Counted from the first letter of the stretch, positions 17,645-28,437 are shown. The stretch: DNA of 64,000 nt from Micromonospora parathelypteridis (GCF_014201145.1 NZ_JACHDP010000001.1:2356001-2420000), one strand, 5' to 3'. Notes: generated from the sequence alone by a model not told the origin. Translations and numbers: made by a program.

Positions 17645-19330
17645 TCAGCGGACGGTGACGGTGACCGAGTGCCAGCCGGTGGCGCCGTCTGGGACCACAC
17701 CCTGCGTACGCTCGGTCTGGATCTCGCCGGTCGCGTCCGTGGCCCGGACCTGCAGCCGGTGTTCGCCCGGCGTGGCGTCCCAGCGCCACGACCACTGGAC
17801 CCAGGTGTCCACCGACACGGTCGGTGCCAGCGCTGCCTGTTGCCACTCTCCGCCGTCGACGCGTACCTCGACCTGGCGGATGCCCCGGTGTTGCGCCCAG
17901 GCCACCCCAGCGACGGTCACCGGCCCGGTGGTCAGCCGGTTGCGTCGCCGGGGCGTGTCGATCCGTGATTGTGTCTTGATCGGCCCTTGGGCGGACCAGC
18001 CGCGCGGCACCCAGTACGCGTCGAAGTCGGCGAACCGGGTCAGCTCCAGCTCGGTCACCCACTTGCAGGCCGACACGTAACCGTAGAGGCCGGGCACCAC
18101 CATCCGGACCGGGAAGCCGTGCTCGACCGGCAGTGGCTCGCCGTTCATGCCGACCGCCAACAGCGCGTCCCGCCCGTCACGCAGAGCGGCGGTGGGGGTG
18201 CCGCAGGTCCAGCCGTCGACCGACCGGCCGACGACCTGGTCGGCGTCCGCGTCCGGCTCGACTTCGTCCAGCAACTCCCGCAGGGGTACGCCGAGCCAGC
18301 GGGCGTTGCCGATCAGGTCCCCGCCCACCTCGTTGGAGACGCAGGCCAGCGTGACGTACCGCTCGACGAGCGGCCGGGCCAGCAGGTCCGCGTAGCTGTA
18401 GGTGCGTTCGGTGCCGACCCGCCCGTGGATTCGCAGTCGCCAGGTGTCCGGGTCCACCTGGGGCACCACGAGCGCGGTGTCGATCCGGTAGAACCCGAAG
18501 TTCGAGCTGACGTAGGGCGCAACCTGTGCCATCGAGAGGTCCGCGCCGGCCGGCACGGCCGGTGCGGGGGCGACCGGCGCGGGCAGCCGGATCGCATCCC
18601 GGGCGGCGGACACCCCGCGCCGACCGGCAAGCCAACGCCCACCGAGACCGCCCACCAGGGCCGTGCCGAGCAGTACCCCGCTGCCGGTGAGGAACCGTCG
18701 CCTCGACTCCGGGTCGGCGCCCGACGACTCCCCACTCGCCCCTGCCACCAGCGCAGGCTCAGCCGGGCTCAGAGCCGACGGCCCAGCCGACGATTCGGCC
18801 GAAGACCCACCCGAGGGCTCGGCCGAAGACCCGGCCGACGGGCCGGCCGGCGACACCGGCGCGATCGGGGTGGGTGGTGACCAGGGCCAGGGGTCCAGCT
18901 CCAACGGGCCGCCAATGAACAGCCAGAGCACCAGGGCACCGAGGCTGGCGCCGACCAGTGACGGCAGCGCGTCGGCGGCGTCCGCACCGGGGCGGGTCAG
19001 CGCGGCGGCCACGCCGATGGCACCGAACGCGGCGATGCCGGCCAGGCCGAGTGCCAGACGGCGGACCGCCAGCACACCGAACAGGGCGGCGAACCCTCCG
19101 AGCAACAGGCCCGTGACGACCAGCAGTGCGATCTTGTCGGCGGTGCCGAAGATGTCGATGGCGAGTTGCTTCAGCGACTCGGGGACGGCGTCGACGACCA
19201 CCCCGCCGACCGCGACCAGGGGCGCCGACCGGGGACCCGTCAACACTGCCACCGGTTCGGCGATCCCGATCGCGATGGCGGCGGCGGTCACTCCGGCCAG
19301 CGCGGCGTACCGCCGCGACGTGGTGCTCAT
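17645..19330 (-). CDS. Membrane-anchored molybdopterin oxidoreductase, sulfite oxidase family
   Basis: 561 residues. The N-terminal part (about 8-155) holds four or so hydrophobic segments. A Ser/Ala/Pro/Glu-rich linker follows (about 155-215), then RRRFLTGSGVLLGTALVGG, a Tat-like motif used as an internal signal/anchor. The catalytic domain (about 265-450) contains the family's Moco-thiolate cysteine at Cys330 (VTLACVSNEVGGDL) and the segment VRMVVPGLYGYVSACKWV. The C-terminal immunoglobulin-like dimer domain (VEVRVDGGEWQ, WSWRWDATPGEHRLQVRATD) completes it. It probably acts on the outer face of the membrane; the substrate is unknown, and it could be YedY-like or sulfite-type. The ATG at 19330 gives the complete membrane part. 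It is transcribed alone, downstream of a terminator behind groEL. Confidence 0.87.
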   Translation of the reverse strand: MSTTSRRYAALAGVTAAAIAIGIAEPVAVLTGPRSAPLVAVGGVVVDAVPESLKQLAIDIFGTADKIALLVVTGLLLGGFAALFGVLAVRRLALGLAGIAAFGAIGVAAALTRPGADAADALPSLVGASLGALVLWLFIGGPLELDPWPWSPPTPIAPVSPAGPSAGSSAEPSGGSSAESSAGPSALSPAEPALVAGASGESSGADPESRRRFLTGSGVLLGTALVGGLGGRWLAGRRGVSAARDAIRLPAPVAPAPAVPAGADLSMAQVAPYVSSNFGFYRIDTALVVPQVDPDTWRLRIHGRVGTERTYSYADLLARPLVERYVTLACVSNEVGGDLIGNARWLGVPLRELLDEVEPDADADQVVGRSVDGWTCGTPTAALRDGRDALLAVGMNGEPLPVEHGFPVRMVVPGLYGYVSACKWVTELELTRFADFDAYWVPRGWSAQGPIKTQSRIDTPRRRNRLTTGPVTVAGVAWAQHRGIRQVEVRVDGGEWQQAALAPTVSVDTWVQWSWRWDATPGEHRLQVRATDATGEIQTERTQGVVPDGATGWHSVTVTVR

Positions 19331-19403
19331 CGGCCCAGTGTGCGCGATCGTTCCGCCCGGCCGCCAACAACGTCAGCGGCCGGTAGTGATCCGCGAAGAC
19401 GAA

Positions 19404-19437
19404 CCGGGGCGCACCGTCGTACGACGGCGCGCCCCGG
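19404..19437. terminator. Terminator behind groEL
   Basis: CCGGGGCGC (19404-19412) pairs with 19429-19437, and an inner 7-bp stem CCGTCGT/ACGACGG extends it. It begins 18 bp after the groEL stop codon on the minus strand. Confidence 0.75.
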
Positions 19438-19455
19438 ACTGGTGTCGCTACCGGG

Positions 19456-21481
<2,026 letters not shown>

Positions 21482-21616
21482 ACCCTCCTGGGGTACTGGT
21501 TTCGTTGCTGGCCGGCGGGGCCGACCAGCGTCAATCTGCCTCATGCCACCGGGCGGGGCCGTCGTCGCGGGTGCCGGTCCGCCTGGCGTGCGCACCCGGG
21601 TCGCGAGACCCGGAAG

Positions 21617-21643
21617 CTGGCACCCTCAGGGTGAGAGTGCTAA
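21617..21643 (-). promoter_or_regulatory. CIRCE element, groES-proximal copy
   Basis: CTGGCACCC-N9-GAGTGCTAA (half-sites 21617-21625 and 21635-21643) compared with the HrcA consensus TTAGCACTC-N9-GAGTGCTAA. One half is perfect; the other deviates at three positions. The spacer length is exactly right. Confidence 0.75.
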
Positions 21644-21661
21644 TCGCAGGTTATTCCGTGG

Positions 21662-21688
21662 CTAGCACTCCGTCAAGGAGAGTGCCAG
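21662..21688 (-). promoter_or_regulatory. CIRCE element, distal copy
   Basis: CTAGCACTC-N9-GAGTGCCAG (half-sites 21662-21670 and 21680-21688), 16 of 18 positions as in the HrcA consensus with the correct 9-nt spacer. The centre is 45 bp from that of the other CIRCE copy. The downstream methyltransferase gene on the plus strand begins only 53 bp away and could be affected. Confidence 0.8.
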
Positions 21689-21740
21689 CGCGTCGCGCCC
21701 CGCCAGCCAGGATTTCCGAGTCGACCAGGACAATGATCGG

Positions 21741-22937
21741 GTGGATCTCGACCAGTTGGCGGCGCTGCGTACCCCCGAGGGGTCGGCCGCGCTCACGGCG
21801 GCGGCCGGGCTGGCCGGCGGTGATCCGCTGGCCGCGGCGTCGGCGCTGCGCGCTGCCGGGGTGCCGCCGACGCTGGCCGCGGCGGCGCTCACCCAGGCCG
21901 AGCTCCGTCACCGGGCGGTCGGCAAGTTCGGCCCGGCCGCCGATGGGATGTTCCTCACCCGCCCTGGCCTGGAGCAGGCCACCCGCCGGGTGGTCGCCGA
22001 CCGTCGGGCCGCCCGGCTGCACGCGGCTGGCGTCCGCACCCTGGCCGACCTCGGGTGCGGCCTCGGCGCGGACGCGCTGGCCGCCGCCCGCGCCGGCATC
22101 CGGGTGTACGGGGTGGAGGCCGACCCGGTGACCGCCGCGATGGCCGCCGCCAACGCAGCGGCGGCCGGGCTGGCCGACCTGTTCACGGTCGAGTGCGGCG
22201 ATGCCACCGCGTTCGACGTCTCCCGCGTCGACGGGGTCTTCTGCGACCCGGCCCGCCGCTCCACCGGCACCGGACGGCGGATCTTCGACCCGCGCGCCTA
22301 CTCGCCGCCGTGGGATTTCGTCACCGGGCTGGCCGAGCGGGTTCCGCGCACCGTGGTGAAGGTGGCGCCGGGCCTGGACCATGCGCTCATTCCGACCGGC
22401 GCGGAGGCGGAGTGGGTCGGCGTGGACGGCGACCTGGTCGAGGCCGCGCTCTGGTGCGGCGAGTTGGCCGAGGCGCCCCGCCGGGCCACGCTCTACCGCC
22501 AGCAGGGCGCCGAGGCGCACCGCCACCAGCTCACCGGCTCGGGCGCAGACGAGGCGCCGGTCGGGCCGCCCCGCCGCTTCCTGTACGACCCGGACCCGGC
22601 GGTGGTACGCGCACACCTCGTCGCCGAACTGGCCGTCGAACTGGACGCCACCCTCGGCGACCCGAGCATCGCCTACCTCTACGCCGACCACCCGACCCGC
22701 ACCCCGTACGCGCGCTGCCTGGAGATCACCGACGTGCTGCCGTTCTCGCTGAAGCGTCTGCGGGCGCTGCTGCGGGACCGCCGGGTGGGCCGGGTGGAGA
22801 TCCTCAAGCGCGGTTCGGCGCTCACCCCGGAGCAGCTCCGGCGGGACCTGCGGCTGGCCGGCGACGCCGCGGCGAGCCTGGTGCTCACCCGGATCGCGGG
22901 CGCACCGACCGTACTGATCGGCAGGCCGGTCGACTAG
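21741..22937 (+). CDS. Class I SAM-dependent methyltransferase with THUMP-like C-terminal domain
   Basis: 398-residue cytoplasmic protein, probable nucleic-acid or tRNA-type methyltransferase by family; its substrate is unknown. The Rossmann domain shows TLADLGCGLGADALAAARAG (SAM motif I) and VYGVEADPVTAAMAAANAAA; motif IV reads VDGVFCDPARR. The C-terminal part (about 305-395) matches the THUMP-like domain found in these actinobacterial proteins (ITDVLPFSLKRLRALL, VGRVEILKRGSALTPEQLRR). The GTG at 21741 begins an N-terminal helical region and is divergent from groES. The following YbaK gene starts 10 bp after its stop and is probably co-transcribed. Confidence 0.85.
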   Translation: MDLDQLAALRTPEGSAALTAAAGLAGGDPLAAASALRAAGVPPTLAAAALTQAELRHRAVGKFGPAADGMFLTRPGLEQATRRVVADRRAARLHAAGVRTLADLGCGLGADALAAARAGIRVYGVEADPVTAAMAAANAAAAGLADLFTVECGDATAFDVSRVDGVFCDPARRSTGTGRRIFDPRAYSPPWDFVTGLAERVPRTVVKVAPGLDHALIPTGAEAEWVGVDGDLVEAALWCGELAEAPRRATLYRQQGAEAHRHQLTGSGADEAPVGPPRRFLYDPDPAVVRAHLVAELAVELDATLGDPSIAYLYADHPTRTPYARCLEITDVLPFSLKRLRALLRDRRVGRVEILKRGSALTPEQLRRDLRLAGDAAASLVLTRIAGAPTVLIGRPVD

Positions 22938-22947
22938 CGTCGTCGTC

Positions 22948-23427
22948 GTGGCGGGACAGGGCACTCCGGCGACGGCACTGGTGGTCAAGCGTGGCGTCGC
23001 GCATCGCACCCATCCGTACCGGGTGGCGCCGGACGCCCCGAACTACGGTGCGTTGGTGGCGGTGGCGCTCGGCGTGGCGCCAGAGCGCGTGTTCAAGTCG
23101 CTGGTGACCGAGGTCGACGGCGCGCTCACGGTGGCGGTCGTCCCGGTCACCGGCGAGCTGGATCTGAAGGCGCTCGCGGCGGCGGTCGGTGGCAAGCGGG
23201 CGGCGCTGGCCGACCGGGCGGTCGCCGAGCGGGCAACCGGCTACGTACGCGGGGGGATCAGCCCGCTGGGGCAGCGCAGGCGACTGCCCACCGTGCTGGA
23301 CGAATCCGCGCTGAGTCTCCCGACGATCTACGTCTCGGCTGGTCGGCGAGGCCTGCAACTTGAACTGGCCGCAGCGGATCTGGTGGCGCTGACCGACGCC
23401 CGCACCGCGCCGTTGCAGACCCGCTGA
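22948..23427 (+). CDS. ybaK: Cys-tRNA(Pro)/Cys-tRNA(Cys) deacylase, YbaK family
   Basis: Hydrolyses mischarged Cys-tRNA(Pro), a trans-editing factor. 159 residues covering the whole YbaK/ProX fold, with GTPATALVVKRGVAHRTHPY at the start, VFKSLVTEVDG, the conserved lysine region and the glycine loop GYVRGGISPLGQRRRLPTV. GTG start at 22948. A close downstream hairpin at 23445-23470 likely ends the transcript it shares with the methyltransferase gene. Confidence 0.9.
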   Translation: MAGQGTPATALVVKRGVAHRTHPYRVAPDAPNYGALVAVALGVAPERVFKSLVTEVDGALTVAVVPVTGELDLKALAAAVGGKRAALADRAVAERATGYVRGGISPLGQRRRLPTVLDESALSLPTIYVSAGRRGLQLELAAADLVALTDARTAPLQTR

Positions 23428-23444
23428 CGGCTCTCGTTACGTCG

Positions 23445-23470
23445 ACTCCCCCGTGGGATACCCGGGGAGT
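23445..23470 (+). terminator. Short hairpin terminator
   Basis: ACTCCCC (23445-23451) pairs with GGGGAGT (23464-23470) over a 12-nt loop, 17 bp after the YbaK stop codon. Confidence 0.45.
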
Positions 23471-23498
23471 AACAGTCGCGTTGCTGAATTGTTATCGC

Positions 23499-23515
23499 TG
23501 CCAACAAACTTGGCA
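23499..23515 (+). promoter_or_regulatory. Candidate operator of the xylose importer
   Basis: Palindrome TGCCAA-CAAAC-TTGGCA at 23499-23515, in an AT-richer stretch about 95 bp upstream of the xylF-like start codon. The operon carries its own ROK repressor gene, so this is a natural candidate binding site. The assignment is inference from symmetry and place. Confidence 0.45.
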
Positions 23516-23607
23516 CCTGCGCAGTCTTGTGGATTCGGCGCGAGGCGCAATACGTTGCCGGACACAACAAAAACAACACCTCCCCCACCCCCGAAAGGAC
23601 CCTGCAC

Positions 23608-24702
23608 ATGCGTAAGGGGATCCTCACCATCGCCGCCGTGGGCCTGCTCGCGACCGGCGGCTTGACCGCCTGCGGCGACGACTCCGGCGACGACAAGGCC
23701 GGCTCGGCCAAGACTCCCAAGATCGGCGTGATCCTCCCGGACAGCAAGTCCTCCGTCCGCTGGGAGACCGCGGACCGTCGATTCCTGGAGGAGGCGTTCA
23801 AGGCCGCCGGCGTCCAGTACGACATTCAGAACGCGCAGAACGACAAGACCGCCTTCCAGACCATCGCCGACCAGATGATCACCAGCGGCGTCACCGCCCT
23901 GATGATCGTCAACCTGGACTCCGGCACCGGCAAGGCCGTGCTGGACAAGGCCAAGTCGCAGGGCGTCGCCACCATCGACTACGACCGGCTCACCCTCGGC
24001 GGCTCCGCCCAGTACTACGTCAGCTTCGACAACGAGAGCGTCGGCAAGCTCCAGGGCGAAGGTCTGACGAAGTGCCTGACCGAGAAGGGCGCCAAGAACC
24101 CGGTCGTGGCGTACCTCAACGGCTCCCCCACCGACAACAACGCCACCCTGTTCAAGGCTGGCTACGACTCGGTGCTCAAGCCGAAGTTCGACGCCAAGGA
24201 ATACGTCAAGGGCCCCGAGGACGCGGTGCCGGCGTGGGACAACGCGCAGGCCGCGACGATCTTCGAGCAGCAGCTCACCAAGGCCAACGGCAAGATCGAC
24301 GGCGTGCTGGCCGCCAACGACGGTCTCGGCAACGCGGCCATCTCGATCCTCAAGAAGAACAAGCTCAACGGCAAGGTGCCGGTGACCGGGCAGGACGCCA
24401 GCGTCGAGGGCCTGCAGAACATCCTCGTCGGTGACCAGTGCATGACCGTCTACAAGGCCGTCCGGGAAGAGGCCAAGGCCGCTTCCGACCTGGCCATCGC
24501 GCTCGCCAAGGGCGAGAAGAAGGACACCGGCCAGACGGTCAAGGACCCGGAGGGTGGCCGCGACGTCCCCTCGGTGCTGCTCACCCCGAAGGCCATCTAC
24601 AAGGACACCGTCAAGGACGTCATCGCCGACGGCTACGTGACCAAGGAGCAGGTCTGCGCCGGGACGTACGCCAAGCTCTGCGCCGAAGCCGGCATCAGCT
24701 GA
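23608..24702 (+). CDS. xylF: Xylose-type ABC transporter substrate-binding lipoprotein
   Basis: Periplasmic-binding-protein-fold lipoprotein that captures a pentose/hexose and delivers it to the permease. 364 residues; lipobox GLTAC with Cys at about residue 22, then an Asp-rich spacer. The mature part matches the XylF/ribose-binding class: KIGVILPDSKSSVRWETADR, NDKTAFQTIADQMITSGVTA, GVATIDYDRLTLGGSAQYYV, VLAANDGLGNAAISIL, VTGQDASVEGLQNILVGDQC and MTVYKAV. The specific DYDR/GQDAS combination is that of xylose-binding members. The ATG at 23608 has GAAAGGA upstream. First gene of the importer operon, with a 114-bp gap to the ATPase gene. Confidence 0.9.
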   Translation: MRKGILTIAAVGLLATGGLTACGDDSGDDKAGSAKTPKIGVILPDSKSSVRWETADRRFLEEAFKAAGVQYDIQNAQNDKTAFQTIADQMITSGVTALMIVNLDSGTGKAVLDKAKSQGVATIDYDRLTLGGSAQYYVSFDNESVGKLQGEGLTKCLTEKGAKNPVVAYLNGSPTDNNATLFKAGYDSVLKPKFDAKEYVKGPEDAVPAWDNAQAATIFEQQLTKANGKIDGVLAANDGLGNAAISILKKNKLNGKVPVTGQDASVEGLQNILVGDQCMTVYKAVREEAKAASDLAIALAKGEKKDTGQTVKDPEGGRDVPSVLLTPKAIYKDTVKDVIADGYVTKEQVCAGTYAKLCAEAGIS

Positions 24703-24816
24703 CCGACGCCGCAGTACCCGCCGGGACGACCATCGCCGCCCGGCACGGGAGAACCTCTCCCGTGCCGGGCGGCGCCCGCCGGATGTGCCCCGACCTCCCT
24801 TGAGAAGGAGACCCCC

Positions 24817-25635
24817 GTGTCCGCGACCCCCCTGCTGGAACTCCGCGGGATCGACAAGAGCTTCGGTCCCGTCCAGGTGCTCCGCGACGTCGCCCTCACC
24901 GTCCACCCGGGTGAAGTGACCGCACTGGTCGGCGACAACGGCGCCGGCAAGTCGACCCTGGTGAAGTGCATCAGCGGCATCCACCCCACCGACGCCGGCG
25001 AGATCCTGTTCAACGGTGAACCGGTGCACGTCGGCAGCCCCCGCGACGCCTCCGCGCTGGGCATCGAGGTCGTCTACCAGGACCTCGCGCTCTGCGACAA
25101 CCTGGACATCGTGCAGAACATGTTCCTCGGCCGGGAGAAGCGCAGCGGCATCGTCCTGGACGAGCCGACCATGGAACAGCTGGCCGCCGAGACCCTGGCA
25201 GGGCTCTCCATCCGCACCGTCACCTCACTGCGTCAACACGTGTCCAGCCTCTCCGGCGGCCAGCGTCAGACCGTGGCCATCGCCAAGGCGGTGCTGTGGA
25301 ACAGCAGGCTCGTCATCCTGGACGAGCCGACCGCGGCGCTCGGCGTGGCACAGACCGCCCAGGTGCTCGAACTGGTCCGCCGCCTCGCCGACAACGGCCT
25401 GGCCGTGGTGCTCATCTCGCACAACATGAACGACGTCTTCGCCGTCTCCGACCGGATCGCCGCGCTGTACCTCGGTCAGATGGTCGCCCAGGTGAAGACC
25501 ACCGACATCACCCATGCCCAGGTGGTCGAGCTGATCACCGCCGGGCGTTCGGGCGGGCTCGGCCTCGCCACCGACCCGGGCAGCAACGGCGACGGCTCGC
25601 TGCCGGCCGACTCGATCTCAGGAGGCCTCCGATGA
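24817..25635 (+). CDS. xylG: Sugar ABC transporter ATPase (single-domain XylG type)
   Basis: Energises sugar import. 272 residues, one ABC domain only, about half the length of the duplicated XylG/RbsA proteins of enterics; this is the common form in actinomycetes. Walker A GDNGAGKSTLVK (about 43-54), signature LSGGQRQTV, Walker B LVILDEPTAALG, and the switch histidine in LISHNMNDVF are all present. GTG start at 24817 behind AGAAGGAG. The stop overlaps the permease start by ATGA. Confidence 0.92.
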   Translation: MSATPLLELRGIDKSFGPVQVLRDVALTVHPGEVTALVGDNGAGKSTLVKCISGIHPTDAGEILFNGEPVHVGSPRDASALGIEVVYQDLALCDNLDIVQNMFLGREKRSGIVLDEPTMEQLAAETLAGLSIRTVTSLRQHVSSLSGGQRQTVAIAKAVLWNSRLVILDEPTAALGVAQTAQVLELVRRLADNGLAVVLISHNMNDVFAVSDRIAALYLGQMVAQVKTTDITHAQVVELITAGRSGGLGLATDPGSNGDGSLPADSISGGLR

Positions 25636-26894
25636 CCACCACCGCCGTGCGCAACGACGGCCCGGCGGCCGTCACACCGGCGCCGACCGTCGGGGGCCAT
25701 GTCCGCAACTACCTGAGCCGGGTACGCGGTGGCGACGTCGGCGCACTACCAGCCGTACTCGGCCTGATCGTGCTCTGCACGGTCTTCGCGGTCATGCGGC
25801 CGTCGTCGTTCCTGTCGGCCGGCAACTTCGCCAACCTCTTCACCCAGGGCGCGGCGGTCACGCTGATCGCGATGGGCCTGGTCTTCGTGCTGCTGCTCGG
25901 CGAGATCGACCTCTCCGCCGGCTTCGCCAGCGGGGTCTGCGCGGCGGTGCTGGCCAATGTGGTCACCGTGCTCGGCCACCCGTGGTGGGTCGCCGTGCTC
26001 GCCGCGGTCGCCACCGGTCTGGTCATCGGCACCAGTCTCGGCCTGCTGGTCGCGAAGATCGGCATTCCGTCCTTCGTGGTCACCCTCGCCGGCTTCCTCG
26101 CCTTCCAGGGCATCGTGCTGATGCTCGTGAAGGATGGCACCAACATCTCCGTCCGCGACGAAACGCTGGTCGCCATCGCCAACCGCAACCTCGCCCCCAC
26201 CCTGGGCTGGGCGCTGGCCGCCCTCGCGGTCATCGGCTACGGCGCGGTACAACTGCTGCGCCACCGCAACCGGGTGGCCCGCGGCCTGATCACCGACCCG
26301 ATCGCGGTGCTGGCGCTCCGGATCGGCGGGCTCGCCGTCATCCTCGGGACGGCGGTGTACGTCCTCAACCTGGAGCGCAGCCGCAACGTACTGGTCGTCT
26401 CCCTCAAGGGTGTGCCGATCGTGGTGCCGGTCATCGCGGTGCTGCTGATCATCTGGACCTTCGTGCTCCAGCGCACCAGCTACGGCCGGCACATCTACGC
26501 CGTCGGCGGCAACCGGGAAGCGGCCCGCCGGGCCGGCATCGGGGTCGACCGGATCCGCATCTCGGTGTTCGTGATCTGCTCGGCCATGGCCGCCATCGGT
26601 GGCATCGTGGCGGCCAGTCGGGCCAACTCGGTCGACCCGAACACGGGTGGCAGTAACGTACTGCTCTACGCGGTCGGCGCGGCAGTGATCGGCGGCACCA
26701 GCCTCTTCGGCGGCAAGGGCCGCGTCCTCGACGCCGTGCTCGGCGGCGCGGTGGTCGCGGTAATCGAAAATGGAATGGGCCTGATGGGATACAGCGCGGG
26801 AGTCAAGTACGTGGTCACCGGCGTCGTGCTGCTGCTCGCCGCCAGCGTCGACGCGCTCTCCCGCCGCCGCGCGGCAGCCACCGGCACCCGCTGA
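25632..26894 (+). CDS. xylH: Sugar ABC transporter permease (XylH type)
   Basis: Membrane channel subunit of the BPD_transp_2 family, 420 residues with about ten hydrophobic segments between residues 40 and 415 and the conserved motif GEIDLSAGFASGVCAAVLAN. The conserved coupling stretch RTSYGRHIYAVGGNREAARR contacts the ATPase. The C-terminal glycine-rich part GTSLFGGKGRVLDAVLGGAV is typical. The ATG at 25632 overlaps the ATPase stop by 4 bp, indicating translational coupling. Followed by the ROK regulator gene 22 bp later. Confidence 0.92.
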   Translation: MTTTAVRNDGPAAVTPAPTVGGHVRNYLSRVRGGDVGALPAVLGLIVLCTVFAVMRPSSFLSAGNFANLFTQGAAVTLIAMGLVFVLLLGEIDLSAGFASGVCAAVLANVVTVLGHPWWVAVLAAVATGLVIGTSLGLLVAKIGIPSFVVTLAGFLAFQGIVLMLVKDGTNISVRDETLVAIANRNLAPTLGWALAALAVIGYGAVQLLRHRNRVARGLITDPIAVLALRIGGLAVILGTAVYVLNLERSRNVLVVSLKGVPIVVPVIAVLLIIWTFVLQRTSYGRHIYAVGGNREAARRAGIGVDRIRISVFVICSAMAAIGGIVAASRANSVDPNTGGSNVLLYAVGAAVIGGTSLFGGKGRVLDAVLGGAVVAVIENGMGLMGYSAGVKYVVTGVVLLLAASVDALSRRRAAATGTR

Positions 26895-26916
26895 CCGCGC
26901 GGGAGGTAGCACCACG

Positions 26917-28098
26917 ATGCGCCCAGGACCGAGCCAGGACGAGGTCCGACGGCAGAACCTCGGGGCCCTGCTGAGGCACGTGCACGTCCACGGGGCGACC
27001 ACACGCGCCGAACTGACCACCACGCTGGGCCTCAACCGCAGCACCATCGGCGCGCTCACCGCCGACCTGTCCGCGGTGGGGCTGGTCAGCGAAGGCGCGC
27101 CGAAGGAGACCGGCCGGGCCGGCCGACCGTCACTGGTCGTCCGGCCCGAGTCGGCCCGGGTCTACGCGTACGCGTACTCAGTGGAGGTGGACCGGCTGCG
27201 CGCGGCCCGGATCGGGTTGGGTGGGGCGGTCCTGGACCGCCGGGACCTGGACCGACCGCGTGGCCTGCTGGCCGCGGAGGCCGCCCCGCTCCTGGCCGGT
27301 GCGGTGAAGGAGATGCAGCAGGTCGTGCCCACCGACGCGATCTGCGTCGGCGCCGGCGTGGCGGTCTGTGGCATGGTCCGCCGCGACGACGGCCTGGTGC
27401 GGCTCGGCCCGACCACCGGCTGGGTGGACGAGCCGATCGGCGCCGCACTCGGTGCCGAGCTGGGCATCGACGTGCCGGTCACCGTGGGCAACGTGGCGGA
27501 CGTGGCGGCGTTCGCCGAACACACCCGGGGGGTGGCGGCCGGCTGCGACAACGTCCTCTACCTGTACGGCGACGTCGGCGTGGGGGCCGGCATCATCGCC
27601 GGCGGACGCCGGCTCACCGGGCATGGTGGGTACGGCGGCGAGGTCGGCCACATGAAGGTGGTCCTCGACGGTAAACCCTGCGAGTGCGGCTCCCGGGGCT
27701 GCTGGGAGACCGAGATCGGCGAGCACGGTCTGCTGCGCGCCGCCGGCCGCTCCGGCGCCCGAGGTCGTGACGCTCTGCTGGCCGTCTTCGACGCCGCCGA
27801 CCGGGGTGACGCCCGAGCCCAGGCGGCCGTCCGCCAGGCCGGTGACTGGCTCGGCTTCGGGGTGGCCAACCTGGTGAACGTCTTCAACCCGGAGATGGTC
27901 ATCTTCGGCGGGACCATGCGTGACCTCTACCTCGCGGCGGCGGCCCAGATCCGCAGCCGGCTCAACTCCAACGCGCTCGGCGCCTGTCTGGAGCACGTCC
28001 GACTGCGTACGCCGAAGCTGGGCGAGGACGCGCCTCTGATCGGGGCCGCCGAGCTGGCTTTCGAACGGCTCCTCGCCGACCCCCTCGACGTGGGCTGA
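26917..28098 (+). CDS. ROK-family transcriptional regulator (XylR-like)
   Basis: Sugar-responsive repressor of 393 residues. The N-terminal winged helix-turn-helix (about 7-65; RQNLGALLRHVHVHG, TRAELTTTLGLNRSTIGALT) precedes a ROK sugar-binding domain with the zinc-binding signature CECGSRGCWE (about residues 250-259) and GGEVGHMKVV. It probably represses the xylose importer genes that it follows in the same operon and binds the sugar as inducer. ATG at 26917 after GGGAGG. Regulatory target inferred from position; a matching palindrome lies at 23499. Confidence 0.92.
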   Translation: MRPGPSQDEVRRQNLGALLRHVHVHGATTRAELTTTLGLNRSTIGALTADLSAVGLVSEGAPKETGRAGRPSLVVRPESARVYAYAYSVEVDRLRAARIGLGGAVLDRRDLDRPRGLLAAEAAPLLAGAVKEMQQVVPTDAICVGAGVAVCGMVRRDDGLVRLGPTTGWVDEPIGAALGAELGIDVPVTVGNVADVAAFAEHTRGVAAGCDNVLYLYGDVGVGAGIIAGGRRLTGHGGYGGEVGHMKVVLDGKPCECGSRGCWETEIGEHGLLRAAGRSGARGRDALLAVFDAADRGDARAQAAVRQAGDWLGFGVANLVNVFNPEMVIFGGTMRDLYLAAAAQIRSRLNSNALGACLEHVRLRTPKLGEDAPLIGAAELAFERLLADPLDVG

Positions 28099-28117
28099 TC
28101 CGCGTACGCTGTCCGGC

Positions 28118-28417
28118 GTGGATGTCGAGCTGCGCGCTTCCGACGACGACCGCAACCGGGTGGTCGCCGAGCTGCACCGGCACACTGCGGCGGGTCGGCT
28201 GACCCTCGACGAGTTCTCCGATCGGGCCGGTGCGGTGTGGACAGCACGCACCCTCGGCGACCTGGCCGCGCTGACCCGCGACCTGCCGGTGCTGCCCGAC
28301 CCGGCCAAAGACGGTGACGATTCCGTCGGGCATGGGCGTCGGGAGTTGCTGATGCTCTTCGCCGCTGCCGCGCTCACCCTGCTGCTGCTGGGCGTCTTCC
28401 TCGCCGTCACCCGCTGA
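28118..28417 (+). CDS. DUF1707 domain membrane protein
   Basis: 99 residues. The N-terminal DUF1707 domain (about 1-58) starts VELRASDDDRNRVVAELHRH and continues ...AGRLTLDEFSDRAGAVWTA, the SHOCT-like signature of this actinobacterial family. A single C-terminal membrane segment follows (about 77-97, LLMLFAAAALTLLLLGVFLA). Function unknown; family members are often near stress or envelope genes. GTG start at 28118, 19 bp after the ROK gene, so read-through from the sugar operon is possible. A perfect 18-bp palindrome lies directly downstream. Confidence 0.78.
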   Translation: MDVELRASDDDRNRVVAELHRHTAAGRLTLDEFSDRAGAVWTARTLGDLAALTRDLPVLPDPAKDGDDSVGHGRRELLMLFAAAALTLLLLGVFLAVTR

Positions 28418-28437
28418 TCCGCATCCCCCTCCGATGA

